A DNA stretch of 64,000 nt from Arthrobacter agilis (GCF_006494655.1 NZ_VHIM01000008.1:124001-188000), one strand, 5' to 3'; positions 26,512 to 36,706 are shown, numbered from the stretch's first letter. A program made the numbers and translations. Notes: a model not told the origin generated them from the letters alone.

Positions 26512-28154
26512 TGGACACGGGTGGACGGCGCGAGGGCTCCCGGGCCGGGCTCCCGCCCGTCGGTGAAGGCATCTCCGTCCATCGGGTCATGGGGACGGAG
26601 ACCGAATACGGGATCATCGCGCCCGGCGCCCCGTCCGCCAATCCCACCCTGCTCGCCTCGCAGGTGGTCAACGCCTACGCCGCGACGCTGCGTGAAGGCC
26701 TGGGCAATCTCGCGGGCACCCGCTGGGACTACACCGACGAGACCCCGCTGACCGACGCGCGGGGTTTCAGGATGGACCGGGACCGGGCGCACCCCAGCCA
26801 GCTGACCGACGAGCCGGTGGAACTGACCGCCGAGCAGATCGCCCTAGAACGCGGCGAGCCCACCGAGGCGGCGGTCCTCATGAATCTCGTCCTGAACAAC
26901 GGTGCGCGGCTCTACGTCGACCACGCGCACCCCGAGTACTCCTCTCCCGAGGTGACCAACCCGCTCGACGCCGTCCTGTGGGACCGGGCGGGAGACAGTG
27001 TCGCCGTGGCCGCGATGGAGCGGATCGCCGCGACACCCGGATTCTCACCGGTGATCCTCTACAAGAACAACACGGACAACAAGAGCGTCTCCTACGGATC
27101 CCACGAGAACTACCTCGTCCCGCGGAGCGTGCCGTTCTCCGGGCTCGCGGAGGGACTCATCCCGTTCTTCGTGTCACGGCAAGTCATCTGCGGCGCCGGC
27201 CGGGTGGGAATCGGGCCCCTCAACCAGGAACCGGGCTTCCAGATCAGCCAGCGCGCCGACTTCTTCGAGAACGAGATAGGCCTGGAGACCACGGTGCGGC
27301 GCCCCATCATCAACACACGGGACGAGCCGCATGCCGTTGCGGAGAAGTACCGTCGGCTGCACGTCATCATCGGCGACGCGAATCTCCACGAGGTGTCCAA
27401 CTACCTGAAGACGGGAACCACGGCGCTGGTCCTCGCGCTGATCGAGCAGGGGCTCGCCCCGGTCCCCGCCCTCGAGGATCCCGTGGGGGCCCTGCAGGCG
27501 ATCAGTCACGACCCGTCCCTCAGGGCGACCGTCAGGCTGATGGACGGCAGGTCCCTGAGCGGGCTCGATCTGCAGGAGGTGTACTGCGAGGCGGTGACGG
27601 CTGCGCTTCCCCCGGACGCCGACGAGCAGACGCGCGACGTCGTCGAGCGCTGGCAGTCCCTGCTCACGACGCTCCGGCGGGATCCGATGGACGCGGCCCG
27701 GCAGGTCGACTGGATCGCGAAACTGAAGGTCCTCGAGGCCTACCGGCAGCGGGACGGGCTCGCCTGGACCGATGCCCGGCTCGCGCTCGTCGACCTGCAG
27801 TACGCGGATCTGCGCCCCGAGAAGGGGATCTACCAGCGCCTGGCCCGGCGCGGCGACGTCGAACTGCTCGTCGCTGCCGCGGACGTCGCCCGGGCCGCCG
27901 TCGAACCTCCCCGCGACACACGCGCCTACTTCCGGGGGCGCTGTATCGCCGAGTATCCCGCGCAGGTGGTCGGCGCCAGTTGGGATTCGCTCATCTTCGA
28001 GCTGGCAGGCGAGCGCCGGTTGCAGCGGGTGCAGACCCGCGAGCCGCTGCGGGGCACGGCGGAGCTCACCGCGGAGTTGTTCGACGCAGCTGCCGATGCC
28101 GAGGACTTCCTGGCCCGATTACTGAGCGGCCCGGATCGACGCGTGGCACCATAG
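26508..28154 (+). CDS. dop: Pup deamidase/depupylase Dop
   Basis: 548 residues from GTG 26508 (or ATG 26511, the next codon), overlapping the arc stop. The catalytic core begins at [12 protein letters not shown] (about residue 26), so the first 25 residues are an extension. [14 protein letters not shown] holds the nucleophilic Asp, and [19 protein letters not shown] and [12 protein letters not shown] bind ATP and metal. It shares the glutamine-synthetase-like fold of PafA and differs by its longer N-terminal loop (residues about 65-105). It deamidates the Pup C-terminal Gln and removes Pup from substrates. Confidence 0.95.
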   Translation: MMDTGGRREGSRAGLPPVGEGISVHRVMGTETEYGIIAPGAPSANPTLLASQVVNAYAATLREGLGNLAGTRWDYTDETPLTDARGFRMDRDRAHPSQLTDEPVELTAEQIALERGEPTEAAVLMNLVLNNGARLYVDHAHPEYSSPEVTNPLDAVLWDRAGDSVAVAAMERIAATPGFSPVILYKNNTDNKSVSYGSHENYLVPRSVPFSGLAEGLIPFFVSRQVICGAGRVGIGPLNQEPGFQISQRADFFENEIGLETTVRRPIINTRDEPHAVAEKYRRLHVIIGDANLHEVSNYLKTGTTALVLALIEQGLAPVPALEDPVGALQAISHDPSLRATVRLMDGRSLSGLDLQEVYCEAVTAALPPDADEQTRDVVERWQSLLTTLRRDPMDAARQVDWIAKLKVLEAYRQRDGLAWTDARLALVDLQYADLRPEKGIYQRLARRGDVELLVAAADVARAAVEPPRDTRAYFRGRCIAEYPAQVVGASWDSLIFELAGERRLQRVQTREPLRGTAELTAELFDAAADAEDFLARLLSGPDRRVAP

Positions 28155-28223
28155 GAAGCGCAGCAGGAAGCACCGCACGAAGCACGTCAGCGCACGCATC
28201 GCGACCACGAAAGGGTGGCCATC

Positions 28224-28427
28224 ATGGCTTCACAGGACCGCATCTCCACCGGCGGCTCGTCCTCGGAATCGGCGGAGGAACTCCCCGAACCCGCGCCGGC
28301 CGCGCCCGCCGCCCAGGAGTCCGCCCAGACGCAGGGCGTGGACGATCTGCTCGATGAGATCGACGGCGTCCTCGAGTCCAATGCCGAGGAGTTCGTGCGC
28401 GGGTTCGTGCAGAAGGGCGGCCAGTAG
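28224..28427 (+). CDS. pup: Prokaryotic ubiquitin-like protein Pup
   Basis: 67 residues from ATG 28224, preceded by AAGGGTGG at a good distance; a GTG nine bases upstream overlaps that site and is less likely. Mostly disordered and acidic, with the helix QGVDDLLDEIDGVLESNAEEFVRGFV that binds the ARC coiled coil, and the terminal Gly-Gly-Gln. The encoded Gln means Dop must deamidate it to Glu before PafA can ligate it to lysines. It lies 69 bp after dop and 3 bp before prcB. Confidence 0.96.
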   Translation: MASQDRISTGGSSSESAEELPEPAPAAPAAQESAQTQGVDDLLDEIDGVLESNAEEFVRGFVQKGGQ

Positions 28428-28430
28428 CGG

Positions 28431-29258
28431 ATGCTCCCGGACGATGCAGCGGCTGCGGTTCCCCGGGCCGCCTCGGCCTCCTTCACCGCCTACCTCGGTG
28501 AGCACCATCCGGGCCTGCTGCCGACCAATCGGACGCTCGGCCCCGTGACGGCCTCCACCGATGCCTCCCATCTCGCCCCGCATGCCACCACGATCGTGTC
28601 ACTGACGTTCCCCGGGGGAGTGCTGATGGCCGGCGACCGCCGGGCGACGATGGGCAATGTGATCGCGAGCCGGCACATCGAGAAGGTGTTCCCCGCCGAC
28701 CACTTCTCCGTCCTCGGCATCGCCGGTAGCGCCGGTATCGGCCTGGACCTGACACGCCTCTTCCAGGTGGAGCTCGAGCACTACGAGAAGATCGAGGCCA
28801 CCATGATGAGTCTCGACGGCAAGGCGAACCGCCTCGCGGCCATGGTCCGGCAGAATCTGCCCATGGCCATGCAGGGACTCGCCGTCGTCCCCCTCTTCGC
28901 AGGGTTCGACACCGACCGTCACGTGGGCCGTCTCTTCTCCTTCGACGTCACGGGTGGGCGGTACGAGGAGCACGAGCATCACTCGGTGGGCTCCGGCTCG
29001 GTGTTCGCCAGGGGTGCCCTGAAGAAACTGTGGAGTCCGCGCCTGGACGAGGCCTCGGCGGTGCGCGTCGCGGTCGAGGCGCTCTACGACGCGGCCGACG
29101 ACGATTCCGCGACCGGCGGACCCGACACCGTGCGTGGTCTCTGGCCTGTGGTCTATGTCGTCGACGGCGCAGGAGCACGGCGTATCCCGGAGCGCGACCT
29201 GGAACTCGTGGCGCACGCCATCATCGGGGCGCGGTCGTCCGCGGGAAGAGAGGCATAG
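28431..29258 (+). CDS. prcB: 20S proteasome beta subunit
   Basis: 275 residues. A propeptide of about 52 residues ends at HLAPHA, after which Thr1 of the mature enzyme begins [24 protein letters not shown]; the Thr nucleophile, Asp17 and Lys33-type residues follow the family pattern. The subunit self-cleaves on assembly of the four-ring particle. It starts 3 bp after the pup stop and is followed 3 bp later by prcA, so the subunits are produced in step. Confidence 0.95.
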   Translation: MLPDDAAAAVPRAASASFTAYLGEHHPGLLPTNRTLGPVTASTDASHLAPHATTIVSLTFPGGVLMAGDRRATMGNVIASRHIEKVFPADHFSVLGIAGSAGIGLDLTRLFQVELEHYEKIEATMMSLDGKANRLAAMVRQNLPMAMQGLAVVPLFAGFDTDRHVGRLFSFDVTGGRYEEHEHHSVGSGSVFARGALKKLWSPRLDEASAVRVAVEALYDAADDDSATGGPDTVRGLWPVVYVVDGAGARRIPERDLELVAHAIIGARSSAGREA

Positions 29259-29261
29259 GTC

Positions 29262-30008
29262 ATGACCCAGCAGTTCTACGTCTCGCCCGAACAGCTGATG
29301 AAGGACCGCGCGGACTTCGCGCGGAAGGGCATCGGGCGGGGCCGGTCCGTGGTGGTGATGAGCTGCCGCGACGGTATCGCCCTCGTCGCCGAGAATCCGT
29401 CGCCGTCCCTGCACAAGCTCGGCGAGATCTACGACCGCATCGCCTTCGCCGCGGTCGGCAAGTACAACGAGTTCGAGAGCCTCCGGCAGGCCGGGGTGCG
29501 CTACGCCGACGTCCGCGGATACTCCTACGCGCGTGAGGACGTCACGGCCCGCGGCCTCGCGAGCGTCTACGCGCAGAGCCTGGGCGCCGTCTTCACGGCC
29601 GAGAGCAAGCCCTTCGAGGTGGAACTCGTGGTGGCGGAGGTGGGACGCACCCAGAACAGCGACCACCTGTACCGCCTCACGTTCGACGGCTCCATCGCCG
29701 ACGAGACGGGCTTCGTGGTCATGGGGGGTGCCGCGGACGCCGTCGTGGACGGTCTGCGGGAAAACTGGAGCGCGGAGCTCAGCCTCCCGGAGGCGGTCCG
29801 TGCCGCAGCCCGGTCACTGCGCCACGACGGCCTGGCCACGCCGGGCGCGGGTGACCCGCAGCCCTCCTCGCAGCCCGTGGACCCGACGCTCCTCGAGGTC
29901 GCCTTCCTCGAACGCGACCCGGACACCCTGCGTGGGAGCCGCCGAGCCTTCCGCCGGATCGGCGGCCCGGAGCTGGAGCACCTGCTCGAGCAGGGGGAGG
30001 ACGCCTGA
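29262..30008 (+). CDS. prcA: 20S proteasome alpha subunit
   Basis: 248 residues. The N-terminal [23 protein letters not shown] gate helix is followed by the proteasome fold ([19 protein letters not shown]), with no catalytic Thr. Alpha rings form the gated entrance of the 20S core and receive the QYL tails of ARC. The C-terminal segment beyond about residue 190 ([20 protein letters not shown]) matches the actinobacterial extension. The stop overlaps the pafA start by one base. Confidence 0.95.
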   Translation: MTQQFYVSPEQLMKDRADFARKGIGRGRSVVVMSCRDGIALVAENPSPSLHKLGEIYDRIAFAAVGKYNEFESLRQAGVRYADVRGYSYAREDVTARGLASVYAQSLGAVFTAESKPFEVELVVAEVGRTQNSDHLYRLTFDGSIADETGFVVMGGAADAVVDGLRENWSAELSLPEAVRAAARSLRHDGLATPGAGDPQPSSQPVDPTLLEVAFLERDPDTLRGSRRAFRRIGGPELEHLLEQGEDA

Positions 30009-31369
30009 TGGAACGCCGCATCTTCGGTGTCGAGACCGAGTTCGGGATCTCCTACTCGGGGCCCAACTCGCGCCCGCTGTCCCCCGAGGAGGTCGCACGC
30101 TACCTCTTCCGCAAGGTGGTCAGCTGGGGCCGGTCGTCCAACGTCTTCCTCACGAACGGCTCCCGCCTCTACCTGGACGTCGGCTCCCATCCCGAGTACG
30201 CGACGGCGGAGTGCGACGACCTCGCGCAGCTCATCGCCCACGACCGCGCCGGGGAGCTGATCCTGGAGGATCTCGTCGGGGAGGCGCAGCGGAAGCTCGC
30301 CCAGGAGGGTTACGACGGCCGGATCTACCTGTTCAAGAACAACACGGACTCCGCGGGTAACTCCTACGGGAGCCATGAGAACTATCTGATCCCGCGCAAG
30401 CTCGAATTCGCGCGGCTCGCAGACATCCTGATCCCGTTCCTCGTCACGCGCCAGCTGCTCGTCGGCGCCGGCAAGGTGCTGAAGACACAGACCGGCGCCC
30501 TCTACGCCTTCTCCCAGCGTGCCGACCACCTGTGGGAGGGAATCTCCTCGGCCACCACCCGCTCCCGTCCCATCATCAACACCCGGGATGAACCGCACGC
30601 TGACGCAGAGCACTACCGGCGCCTCCACGTGATCGCCGGCGACTCGAACATGTCCGAGACCACCACGCTGCTGAAGATCGGCTCGGTGGACCTGCTGCTG
30701 CGCATGGTCGAGGCCGGGGAGCTGATGCGCGACTTCCGGCTGGAGAACCCGATCCGGAGCATCCGGGAGATCTCCCACGACCTCAGCGGTCGCCAGCTGC
30801 TGAAGCTGGCGAACGGGCGGCAGATGACGGCGCTCGAGATGCAGCGCGAGTACCTGGCCCGGGTCTCCGCCTTCGTCGAGCAGAACGGCGTCCACAACGA
30901 GCACGTGCCCGCGGTCCTGGACCTCTGGCAGCGGGTCCTGGATGCGGTGGAGACCGGCAACACCTCGGCCGTCGACACCGAGATCGACTGGGCCATCAAG
31001 AAGAAGCTGATCGACCGCTACCTGCTGCGCTCGGGCGGGGACCTCGATTCCGCCAAGGCAGCGCAGCTGGACCTGACCTACCACGACATCTCGCGATCCC
31101 GAGGTCTCTTCTTCCTGTTGCAGGCGCGCGGGGAGGCCGCGCGGGTGGTCGAGGAGACCACCGTCAAGGAGGCCGTCGACCTCCCACCGCAGACCACGCG
31201 CGCCAGGCTGCGGGGCGAGTTCGTCCGACGGGCCAAGGAAGCGAACCGCGACTACACGGTCGACTGGGTGCACCTCAAGCTCAACGACCGCGCCCAGCAG
31301 ACCATCCTCTGCAAGGACCCGTTCACGTCCGTCGACGAGCGCGTCGAGGCGTTGTTGCAGCAGCTGTGA
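30008..31369 (+). CDS. pafA: Pup-protein ligase PafA
   Basis: 453 residues. [22 protein letters not shown] at the N-terminus, [15 protein letters not shown] with the catalytic Asp, [23 protein letters not shown] and [23 protein letters not shown] for ATP/Mg binding, and a small C-terminal domain. It forms the isopeptide bond between the Pup C-terminal Glu and substrate lysines after phosphorylating Pup. Last gene of the continuous operon from arc; a 138-bp gap follows before the lipoprotein gene, which has its own TAGGCT -10 (31443-31448). Confidence 0.96.
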   Translation: MERRIFGVETEFGISYSGPNSRPLSPEEVARYLFRKVVSWGRSSNVFLTNGSRLYLDVGSHPEYATAECDDLAQLIAHDRAGELILEDLVGEAQRKLAQEGYDGRIYLFKNNTDSAGNSYGSHENYLIPRKLEFARLADILIPFLVTRQLLVGAGKVLKTQTGALYAFSQRADHLWEGISSATTRSRPIINTRDEPHADAEHYRRLHVIAGDSNMSETTTLLKIGSVDLLLRMVEAGELMRDFRLENPIRSIREISHDLSGRQLLKLANGRQMTALEMQREYLARVSAFVEQNGVHNEHVPAVLDLWQRVLDAVETGNTSAVDTEIDWAIKKKLIDRYLLRSGGDLDSAKAAQLDLTYHDISRSRGLFFLLQARGEAARVVEETTVKEAVDLPPQTTRARLRGEFVRRAKEANRDYTVDWVHLKLNDRAQQTILCKDPFTSVDERVEALLQQL

Positions 31370-31507
31370 CCGGCAGGTGCCCTCTGAACGTCCCCGCCGT
31401 GCAACCCCTTCTTCCCGGGAGCACCAGCGCGGCCGCACCCGTTAGGCTTGTCGAGGCCCATTGCTCTGCAGGCGGTCCGGACCGGATACCAACCCGAAAG
31501 TAGTCCC

Positions 31508-32473
31508 GTGCGAAAAGTACTCACAATCCTCCTTCCGCTGCTGGTGGTCCTCACCGCCTGTGGCGGGCCCACGACGGACAACCTGACCGGCCGCGACGCC
31601 GGCAACGCAGCAGGTGCAGGCGAGATCTTCGACTCGGTGACCGTCAGCGGCGGGTCCGACGACGAGGCACCCACCGTCGAGTTCGACGCGCCCATCGACA
31701 CCAGAGAAGCCGCCGCCAAGACCGTCGCCGAGGGCGACGGCGACGAGATCGAAGCCGGGCAGCAGATCGGCGTCAAGCTGGTCGCGCTGAACGCGGAGGA
31801 CGGCTCGGTCCTCGGCGAGACCTACAGCCAGGGCGAACCACAGGTCCTGCCCCTCGACGACACGTTCAAGCAGGAGTTCCCCGAGCTGTTCGAGGTCCTC
31901 ATCGGTTCCAAGGTCGGGGCCCAGGTCGCCTTCTCCTCCCCGGCCCCCGAGGCCGCCGAGGGAGCAGCGGACACACCCGAGCAGATCCTCGTCCTCAAGG
32001 TCCTCTCGGCCGAGCAGCCGCCGCCCGAGCCGGAGGTCCTCTCACCCGAGGACGTGCAGACGCTCGACGACGAAGGCCGCCTGCCCACGTTCACCTTCAC
32101 CGAGGACGGCGCACCCGAGGTCAGCATCCCGGACAACGAGCCGTCGGACGACCTCGTGGTCAAGGTCCTCAAGGAGGGCACCGGCGAGGTGATCACCGAG
32201 GCCGACACCATCAAGGCGAACTACAGTGGCTGGCGCTGGGAGGACGGCGAGCAGTTCGATTCGAGCTTCGAGCGCGGAGAAGCCTCCGAGTTCCCGCTCA
32301 CCGGCGTGATCGAGGGCTGGACGAAGGGCCTGAGCGGCCTGAAGGTGGGCTCGCAGGTGCTCCTCGTCATCCCCGCGCCGTGGGCCTACGGGGACCCCGC
32401 GCAAGAGGGCCGCCCCTCCGGCACGCTCGTCTTCTTCGTCGAGATCACCGAGAAGGTCGACCCCGCCCAGTAG
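31508..32473 (+). CDS. FKBP-type peptidyl-prolyl isomerase lipoprotein
   Basis: 321 residues from GTG 31508. The signal peptide VRKVLTILLPLLVVLTACGG has lipobox LTAC, so the protein is probably anchored in the outer leaflet of the membrane by a lipidated Cys. There are two domains: residues about 50-185 resemble a degenerate FKBP, and residues about 205-321 form the catalytic domain (DTIKANYSGWRWEDGEQFDSSFERGE ... GWTKGLSGLKVGSQVLLVIP). It catalyses proline isomerisation in exported proteins. A cytoplasmic FKBP gene follows 43 bp downstream. Confidence 0.9.
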   Translation: MRKVLTILLPLLVVLTACGGPTTDNLTGRDAGNAAGAGEIFDSVTVSGGSDDEAPTVEFDAPIDTREAAAKTVAEGDGDEIEAGQQIGVKLVALNAEDGSVLGETYSQGEPQVLPLDDTFKQEFPELFEVLIGSKVGAQVAFSSPAPEAAEGAADTPEQILVLKVLSAEQPPPEPEVLSPEDVQTLDDEGRLPTFTFTEDGAPEVSIPDNEPSDDLVVKVLKEGTGEVITEADTIKANYSGWRWEDGEQFDSSFERGEASEFPLTGVIEGWTKGLSGLKVGSQVLLVIPAPWAYGDPAQEGRPSGTLVFFVEITEKVDPAQ

Positions 32474-32516
32474 GGCGCACACCAGCAGTTCCATCCACCG
32501 CACCAGAGGAGAACCC

Positions 32517-32912
32517 ATGTCATTCGGTCAGCGCGATTTCGACCGCCAGAAGCCGGAGATCGACTTCCCCGGCCACGACGCCCCCACCGATCTCGTGATC
32601 GAGGACCTGATCGAGGGCAAGGGTGAGGAGGCCAAGGCGGGTCAGACCGTCTCGACCCACTATGTGGGCGTCGCCTTCTCCACCGGCGAGGAGTTCGACG
32701 CGTCCTGGAACCGGGGCACCCCGCTCGATTTCAAGGTGGGCGTGGGCCAGGTCATCCAGGGCTGGGACCAGGGTCTGCTCGGGATGAAGGTCGGCGGTCG
32801 GCGTCGGCTGGAGATCCCGTCGAACCTCGCCTACGGCGCCGCCGGAGCAGGGTCGGCGATCGGCCCGAACGAGGCGCTGATCTTCGTCGTGGATCTGCTG
32901 GGCGTCCGCTAG
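32517..32912 (+). CDS. FKBP-type peptidyl-prolyl isomerase (cytoplasmic)
   Basis: 131 residues, single FKBP domain: TVSTHYVGVAFSTGEEFDASWNRGTPLDF, then VIQGWDQGLLGMKVGGRRRLEIP and LAYGAAGAG with the C-terminal IFVVDLLGV strand. Active-site Tyr, Asp, Trp and Phe positions are conserved. No signal peptide. AGAGGAG lies eight bases before the ATG. Probably co-transcribed with the lipoprotein paralogue; a strong hairpin follows 40 bp after the stop. Confidence 0.93.
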   Translation: MSFGQRDFDRQKPEIDFPGHDAPTDLVIEDLIEGKGEEAKAGQTVSTHYVGVAFSTGEEFDASWNRGTPLDFKVGVGQVIQGWDQGLLGMKVGGRRRLEIPSNLAYGAAGAGSAIGPNEALIFVVDLLGVR

Positions 32913-32952
32913 GACGAATCCGCACCAGGGCAGGTCCTGCCCTGGACATTTC

Positions 32953-32990
32953 CGGAAGGGACGCGGGCTGCCCGGCCCGCGTCCCTTCCG
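32953..32990 (+). terminator. Strong hairpin terminator after FKBP genes
   Basis: Perfect 16-bp stem CGGAAGGGACGCGGGC (32953-32968) / GCCCGCGTCCCTTCCG (32975-32990) with a 6-nt loop, no U-tract. It separates the proteasome/FKBP block from pafBC. Confidence 0.75.
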
Positions 32991-33005
32991 CCACGTCGGC
33001 GAGGG

Positions 33006-33011
33006 TAGGGT
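33006..33011 (+). promoter_or_regulatory. -10 hexamer, leaderless start of pafBC
   Basis: TAGGGT, six bases before GTG 33018. Confidence 0.5.
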
Positions 33012-33017
33012 TTCCCC

Positions 33018-35006
33018 GTGTCTGCAAAACGTACCGAACGCCTGCTCACCCTCGTGATCATGCTCCTGTCGAGCCGCCGCGGGTTTACCAAGGAGGAATT
33101 GTTCGAGGAGATCGATCTGTACCGGGAGGCAACGTCCGTCGCGGCCCGGGAGAAGCTCTTCGACCGGGACAAGGCCGCACTCCGGGAGCAGGGGATCCCC
33201 CTCGAAGCCTTCAGCGAGGACACCCTCTTCGACAACGACAACACGGTCCAGCGCTACCGCATCAGCGCCGAGGACTACCGGCTCGGCGGAGTGACGTTCC
33301 TCCCGGAGGAGTACGCCGTCCTCAACCTGGCCGCCGGTGTCTGGGATCAGGGATCGCTCGACTCGGCGGCCTCCCGGGCGCTGCGGAAGCTCAGCTCCCG
33401 CAGCTCCGACGGCGGAACGGAACTCACGCCGCTCATCCAGCCGCGCATCACCACGGACGCTCCCTACTGGGACGTCGTGTGGCTCGCCCTGACGTCGCGC
33501 AGCCCCCTGCGCTTCCCCTACCGGGCGGCGAGCACGGGCCGTGAGGAGGTGCGGACCATCCACCCCTGGGGCATGGGCGCGCGGTTCGGCCACTGGTACG
33601 TGGTGGGGTACGACACCCTCCGCGAGGCCGAGCGATTCTTCCGGCTGTCGCGCATGACGGGCGAACCGGCAGTACTGAAGGGGACCTTCGACGTCCCGGC
33701 GTCCTTCGACATGAACGCGACGCTCTCCTCCCTGTCACGCAGCGAGCCGGACCGCACCGCCGTCGTCGCCCTGCGTCCCGGCTCCTGCCAGGTGCTGAGG
33801 GTCCGCAAGGACGCGGAGGTCCTGCAGACGGGCGAGGAGTGGGACACCCTCCGCGTGCCGTACGCCGCATCGAGTCCGATGGCGGCGACCATCGCGGGCC
33901 TCGGCGTCAACGCCCGGGTCGAGGAGCCCCAGGACCTCGCGGCCCAGGTGGCACGCCTGCTGGAGAGCGCCTACGAGGCAGCCCTCGCCGCGCCGCACGG
34001 GCTCGAGATCACGGAGGGGATCCGACCGGTTCCGCGGCGGAAGTCGTCCTCCCAGGACCATCTGCTGCGCCTGCTCGACCTCGTGCCCTATCTGCTGGCC
34101 CACCCAGGGTCCGAAGTGGGGGAGACCGCACGGAAGTTCGACGTCACGGAGAGCCAGCTCACCAAGGACCTCGACCTCCTGTTCGTCAGTGGGCCGCGGC
34201 ACTACCCCGACGCCCTCATGGACGTGAACATCGAGGACGGCAGGATCTACCTGACCAACGCACGCGATCTCGCGGAGCCGGTCAAGCTGAGCATGGACGA
34301 GGCCTGCTCACTGATCGTCGGTCTGCAGGCGCTCCGGGAACTCCCCGGCATGCGGAACAACGAGGCAATCGTCAGTGCCCAGACGAAGCTCACGGCGGCA
34401 GCCGGGGACGCCGCCCACATCGGCACGGCCGTGGCGACCAAGCTGACCGAGGACGACATCGACCCGACGCTCGAGGTCCTGCAGGCTGCGCTGCAGACCG
34501 GCGTCCGCGTCGAAGTGGACTACTTCGTCCCGACGCGTGACGAGATCACGCACCGTCTGCTGGAACCGATCAGGATCTTCCTGCACCAGGACACGTGGTA
34601 CCTCGAGGCCTGGTGCGTCGACTCGGACGGGCTGCGCAACTTCCGTCTCGACCGAATCCAGAGTGCCTCGCTGACGGACCAGCCGGCGACGGCGAACGTG
34701 GACGAGGCGTCGCTGGCGCGCGGCCGCCGGTCGGCGTCGCCCTACCGCTCAGGTTCCTCGGACCATGCGGTGACGCTGGTCCTCGAGCCGAGGGCCCGCT
34801 GGATCGCGGACCAGTACAACGCGGACGCTGTCGAGGAACTGGGTGAGGACCGGCTGGCGGCACGGTTGAGGGTCGCCTCGACCTCCTGGATCCCCGGCCT
34901 GGTGGCAGGGCTGGGCGGTGGAGCCGCCGTCGTCGGCCCGGAGGACCTCCGCGAGGAGACCCTCCGGTGGCTGCAGGCAGCCCGGGCGCACCAGAGGCTG
35001 GCCTAG
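33018..35006 (+). CDS. pafBC: Fused PafBC WYL-domain transcription activator
   Basis: 662 residues, PafB joined to PafC in one chain. Each half has a winged HTH (RTERLLTLVIMLLSSRRGFTKEEL, residues 4-27, and HLLRLLDLVPYLLAHPGSEVGETARKFDV-type around 350) and a WYL domain (GHWYVVGYDTLREAERFFRLSR and TWYLEAWCVDSDGLRNFRLDRIQ). In mycobacteria PafB and PafC are separate and together activate RecA-independent DNA-damage genes; the single-chain form is known from Arthrobacter. Leaderless -10 (TAGGGT) six bases before the GTG. Despite the name it follows the proteasome block rather than being needed for pupylation. Confidence 0.93.
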   Translation: MSAKRTERLLTLVIMLLSSRRGFTKEELFEEIDLYREATSVAAREKLFDRDKAALREQGIPLEAFSEDTLFDNDNTVQRYRISAEDYRLGGVTFLPEEYAVLNLAAGVWDQGSLDSAASRALRKLSSRSSDGGTELTPLIQPRITTDAPYWDVVWLALTSRSPLRFPYRAASTGREEVRTIHPWGMGARFGHWYVVGYDTLREAERFFRLSRMTGEPAVLKGTFDVPASFDMNATLSSLSRSEPDRTAVVALRPGSCQVLRVRKDAEVLQTGEEWDTLRVPYAASSPMAATIAGLGVNARVEEPQDLAAQVARLLESAYEAALAAPHGLEITEGIRPVPRRKSSSQDHLLRLLDLVPYLLAHPGSEVGETARKFDVTESQLTKDLDLLFVSGPRHYPDALMDVNIEDGRIYLTNARDLAEPVKLSMDEACSLIVGLQALRELPGMRNNEAIVSAQTKLTAAAGDAAHIGTAVATKLTEDDIDPTLEVLQAALQTGVRVEVDYFVPTRDEITHRLLEPIRIFLHQDTWYLEAWCVDSDGLRNFRLDRIQSASLTDQPATANVDEASLARGRRSASPYRSGSSDHAVTLVLEPRARWIADQYNADAVEELGEDRLAARLRVASTSWIPGLVAGLGGGAAVVGPEDLREETLRWLQAARAHQRLA

Positions 35007-35009
35007 ACT
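35004..35009 (+). promoter_or_regulatory. -10 hexamer, leaderless start of small membrane protein gene
   Basis: TAGACT, six bases before ATG 35016. The hexamer overlaps the pafBC stop codon. Confidence 0.45.
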
Positions 35010-35015
35010 GATCCC

Positions 35016-35366
35016 ATGCTGTGGTGGATGTGGATCGTACTCTGGGTCGCGGTGGTGGCCGTAAGTGCCATTTTCCTGGTGGTGGTGGGCTACCGCGTGT
35101 TCCGACGCGGGATGCGAACACTCGGTGAATTCGGGGAAGCCATGGATCGCCTGGAGGTGAACGTCCCACCATCGGCGGGGGCTGCGCGTACCCCGTCCAC
35201 GCTGACCGGCATCCCGATTCCCGCAGTCTTCTCCGCGCCCGAGGACGTGCGTGGCGCGCGCGAGCTGGCCGCGACGCGCCGCAGGGACGATCGCCGCAGC
35301 AGGCGCGTCCGGACGCGTGACAGGCTCGGACAGCCACAGCTCCTGCAGGACATGCCCCACCTGTGA
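35016..35366 (+). CDS. Single-pass membrane protein of unknown function
   Basis: 116 residues. One N-terminal membrane helix (MWIVLWVAVVAVSAIFLVVVGYRVF, residues 4-28), then an amphipathic helix (GEFGEAMDRLEVN) and a basic C-terminal part (ARELAATRRRDDRRSRRVRTRDRLG), which should be cytoplasmic. It lies between pafBC and tatA, 37 bp before tatA, where similar small proteins are found in other actinobacteria. No known domain. Its own leaderless -10 is at 35004. Confidence 0.65.
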   Translation: MLWWMWIVLWVAVVAVSAIFLVVVGYRVFRRGMRTLGEFGEAMDRLEVNVPPSAGAARTPSTLTGIPIPAVFSAPEDVRGARELAATRRRDDRRSRRVRTRDRLGQPQLLQDMPHL

Positions 35367-35403
35367 CCTAAACTGTGCAGGGGATCAACGAGAGGAATTG
35401 GGC

Positions 35404-35769
35404 ATGAGGCTCGAAGGCTGGCACATCGTCATCATCATCGTTCTTGCGATCGTTCTCTTCGGAGCGCCGAAGCTCCCGGGCCTCGCCCGCAGCGTCGGCC
35501 AGTCGCTGCGGATCTTCAAGTCCGAGGTGAAGCAGATGAAGGACGAGAACAACACCGGCGAGACCGGCACGGACCCCGTCGAGGGCCGTGTGGTCTCCAA
35601 CCCCGCACCGCAGACGTATACGCCGACGTCCCCGGCGCCCGGGCAACCCGCCCACCAGGAGCCTCCGCGCTATCAGGGCGACGGACGAGCCGACAGCCCG
35701 ACGTCCCAGCCCGGTCCGTCGCAGCCGGGTCCGTCCCAGCAGAGCGGTTCGTCGCACACCAACCAGTAG
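35404..35769 (+). CDS. tatA: Sec-independent translocase subunit TatA
   Basis: 121 residues. The short N-terminal helix GWHIVIIIVLAIVLFGAPKLPGLARSVGQSLRIFKSEVKQM shows the TatA pattern: membrane helix, FGAPKLP hinge and amphipathic helix. A disordered Pro/Gln/Ser-rich tail (PSQPGPSQQ...) is long but common in actinobacteria. TatA polymerises to pass folded proteins with TatC. Ribosome-binding site GAGAGGAA before ATG 35404. tatC starts 15 bp downstream. No tatB is seen here. Confidence 0.92.
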   Translation: MRLEGWHIVIIIVLAIVLFGAPKLPGLARSVGQSLRIFKSEVKQMKDENNTGETGTDPVEGRVVSNPAPQTYTPTSPAPGQPAHQEPPRYQGDGRADSPTSQPGPSQPGPSQQSGSSHTNQ

Positions 35770-35784
35770 CCGGAGTCCGTTCCC

Positions 35785-36624
35785 GTGTCACCCGCACAAG
35801 CAGGCGCACGCGGCAGGAAGGCGAACCCGGAGGGCAGGATGGCCCTCAAGGAGCACCTGCGCGAGGCCCGCAACCGTCTGTTCAAGTCCGCCCTGGCCGT
35901 GCTCGTCGGCACGGTGGCCGGCTTCTTCCTCTATGACCCGGTCCTGGAAGCCCTCGGGGCTCCGATCGTGGCGATCGACCGGCAGGACGGCCGGACCGCG
36001 TCCCTGAACTTCGACACGGCGGCCTCCCCCTTCGACCTGCTCATCCAGGTGTCCATCTTCCTGGGTGTCGTGATCTCCAGCCCGGTCTGGCTCTACCAGC
36101 TGTGGGCGTTCATCACCCCGGGGCTGAGAACCAAGGAACGCCGCACCGCGCTCGGGTTCATCGCCGTCGCCGTCCCGCTGTTCCTCGCCGGTATCTACCT
36201 CGCCTGGCTGATCCTGCCCAACGCGGTGCGGGTCCTGACGGATTTCACCCCCGACCAGTTCTCCAACCTGATCAGCGTCACCGTCTATTTCGCGTTCGTG
36301 CTGCGACTGATGCTGGCGTTCGGGATCGCGTTCCTGTTGCCCGTGATCCTGTTCGGTCTCAATCTGGTGGGACTCCTCTCCGGACGACAGATCCTGAAAG
36401 CGTGGCGGATCACGGTGTTCCTCGTGTGCCTGTTCGCCGCGATGGCGGCCCCCGGCGGCGATGCGCTGAGCATGTTCTACCTGGCTGTGCCCCTGCTCCT
36501 ATTGTTCTTCGTCGCGATCGGCCTGTGCCTGCTCAACGACAGGCGGCGCGCCCGCCGGAACGCCGCACGGGAAGAAGCCGTCGAGGCGGGTGCGGACCGG
36601 GCCACCAGGCTCGAGGACCTGTAA
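35785..36624 (+). CDS. tatC: Sec-independent translocase subunit TatC
   Basis: 279 residues from GTG 35785. The N-terminal MALKEHLREARNRLFKSALAVLVG region carries the Glu and Arg involved in twin-arginine signal recognition. Six membrane helices follow, with SPVWLYQLWAFITPGLRTKERR (cap and loop), the FLAGIYLAWLILPNAVRVL helix and DALSMFYLAVPLLLLFFVAI at the end. A charged cytoplasmic tail closes the protein. Cotranscribed with tatA. Confidence 0.93.
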   Translation: MSPAQAGARGRKANPEGRMALKEHLREARNRLFKSALAVLVGTVAGFFLYDPVLEALGAPIVAIDRQDGRTASLNFDTAASPFDLLIQVSIFLGVVISSPVWLYQLWAFITPGLRTKERRTALGFIAVAVPLFLAGIYLAWLILPNAVRVLTDFTPDQFSNLISVTVYFAFVLRLMLAFGIAFLLPVILFGLNLVGLLSGRQILKAWRITVFLVCLFAAMAAPGGDALSMFYLAVPLLLLFFVAIGLCLLNDRRRARRNAAREEAVEAGADRATRLEDL

Positions 36625-36694
36625 CGCGGACGGCCTCCCACGGGCAGTCCCCACGCTCTGCGCGTACACGGCATACCCGGCCCCGCGATGCGTC

Positions 36695-36700
36695 TAGGGT
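36695..36700 (+). promoter_or_regulatory. -10 hexamer, leaderless start of helY
   Basis: TAGGGT, six bases before ATG 36707. Confidence 0.45.
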
Positions 36701-36706
36701 GGAGAA

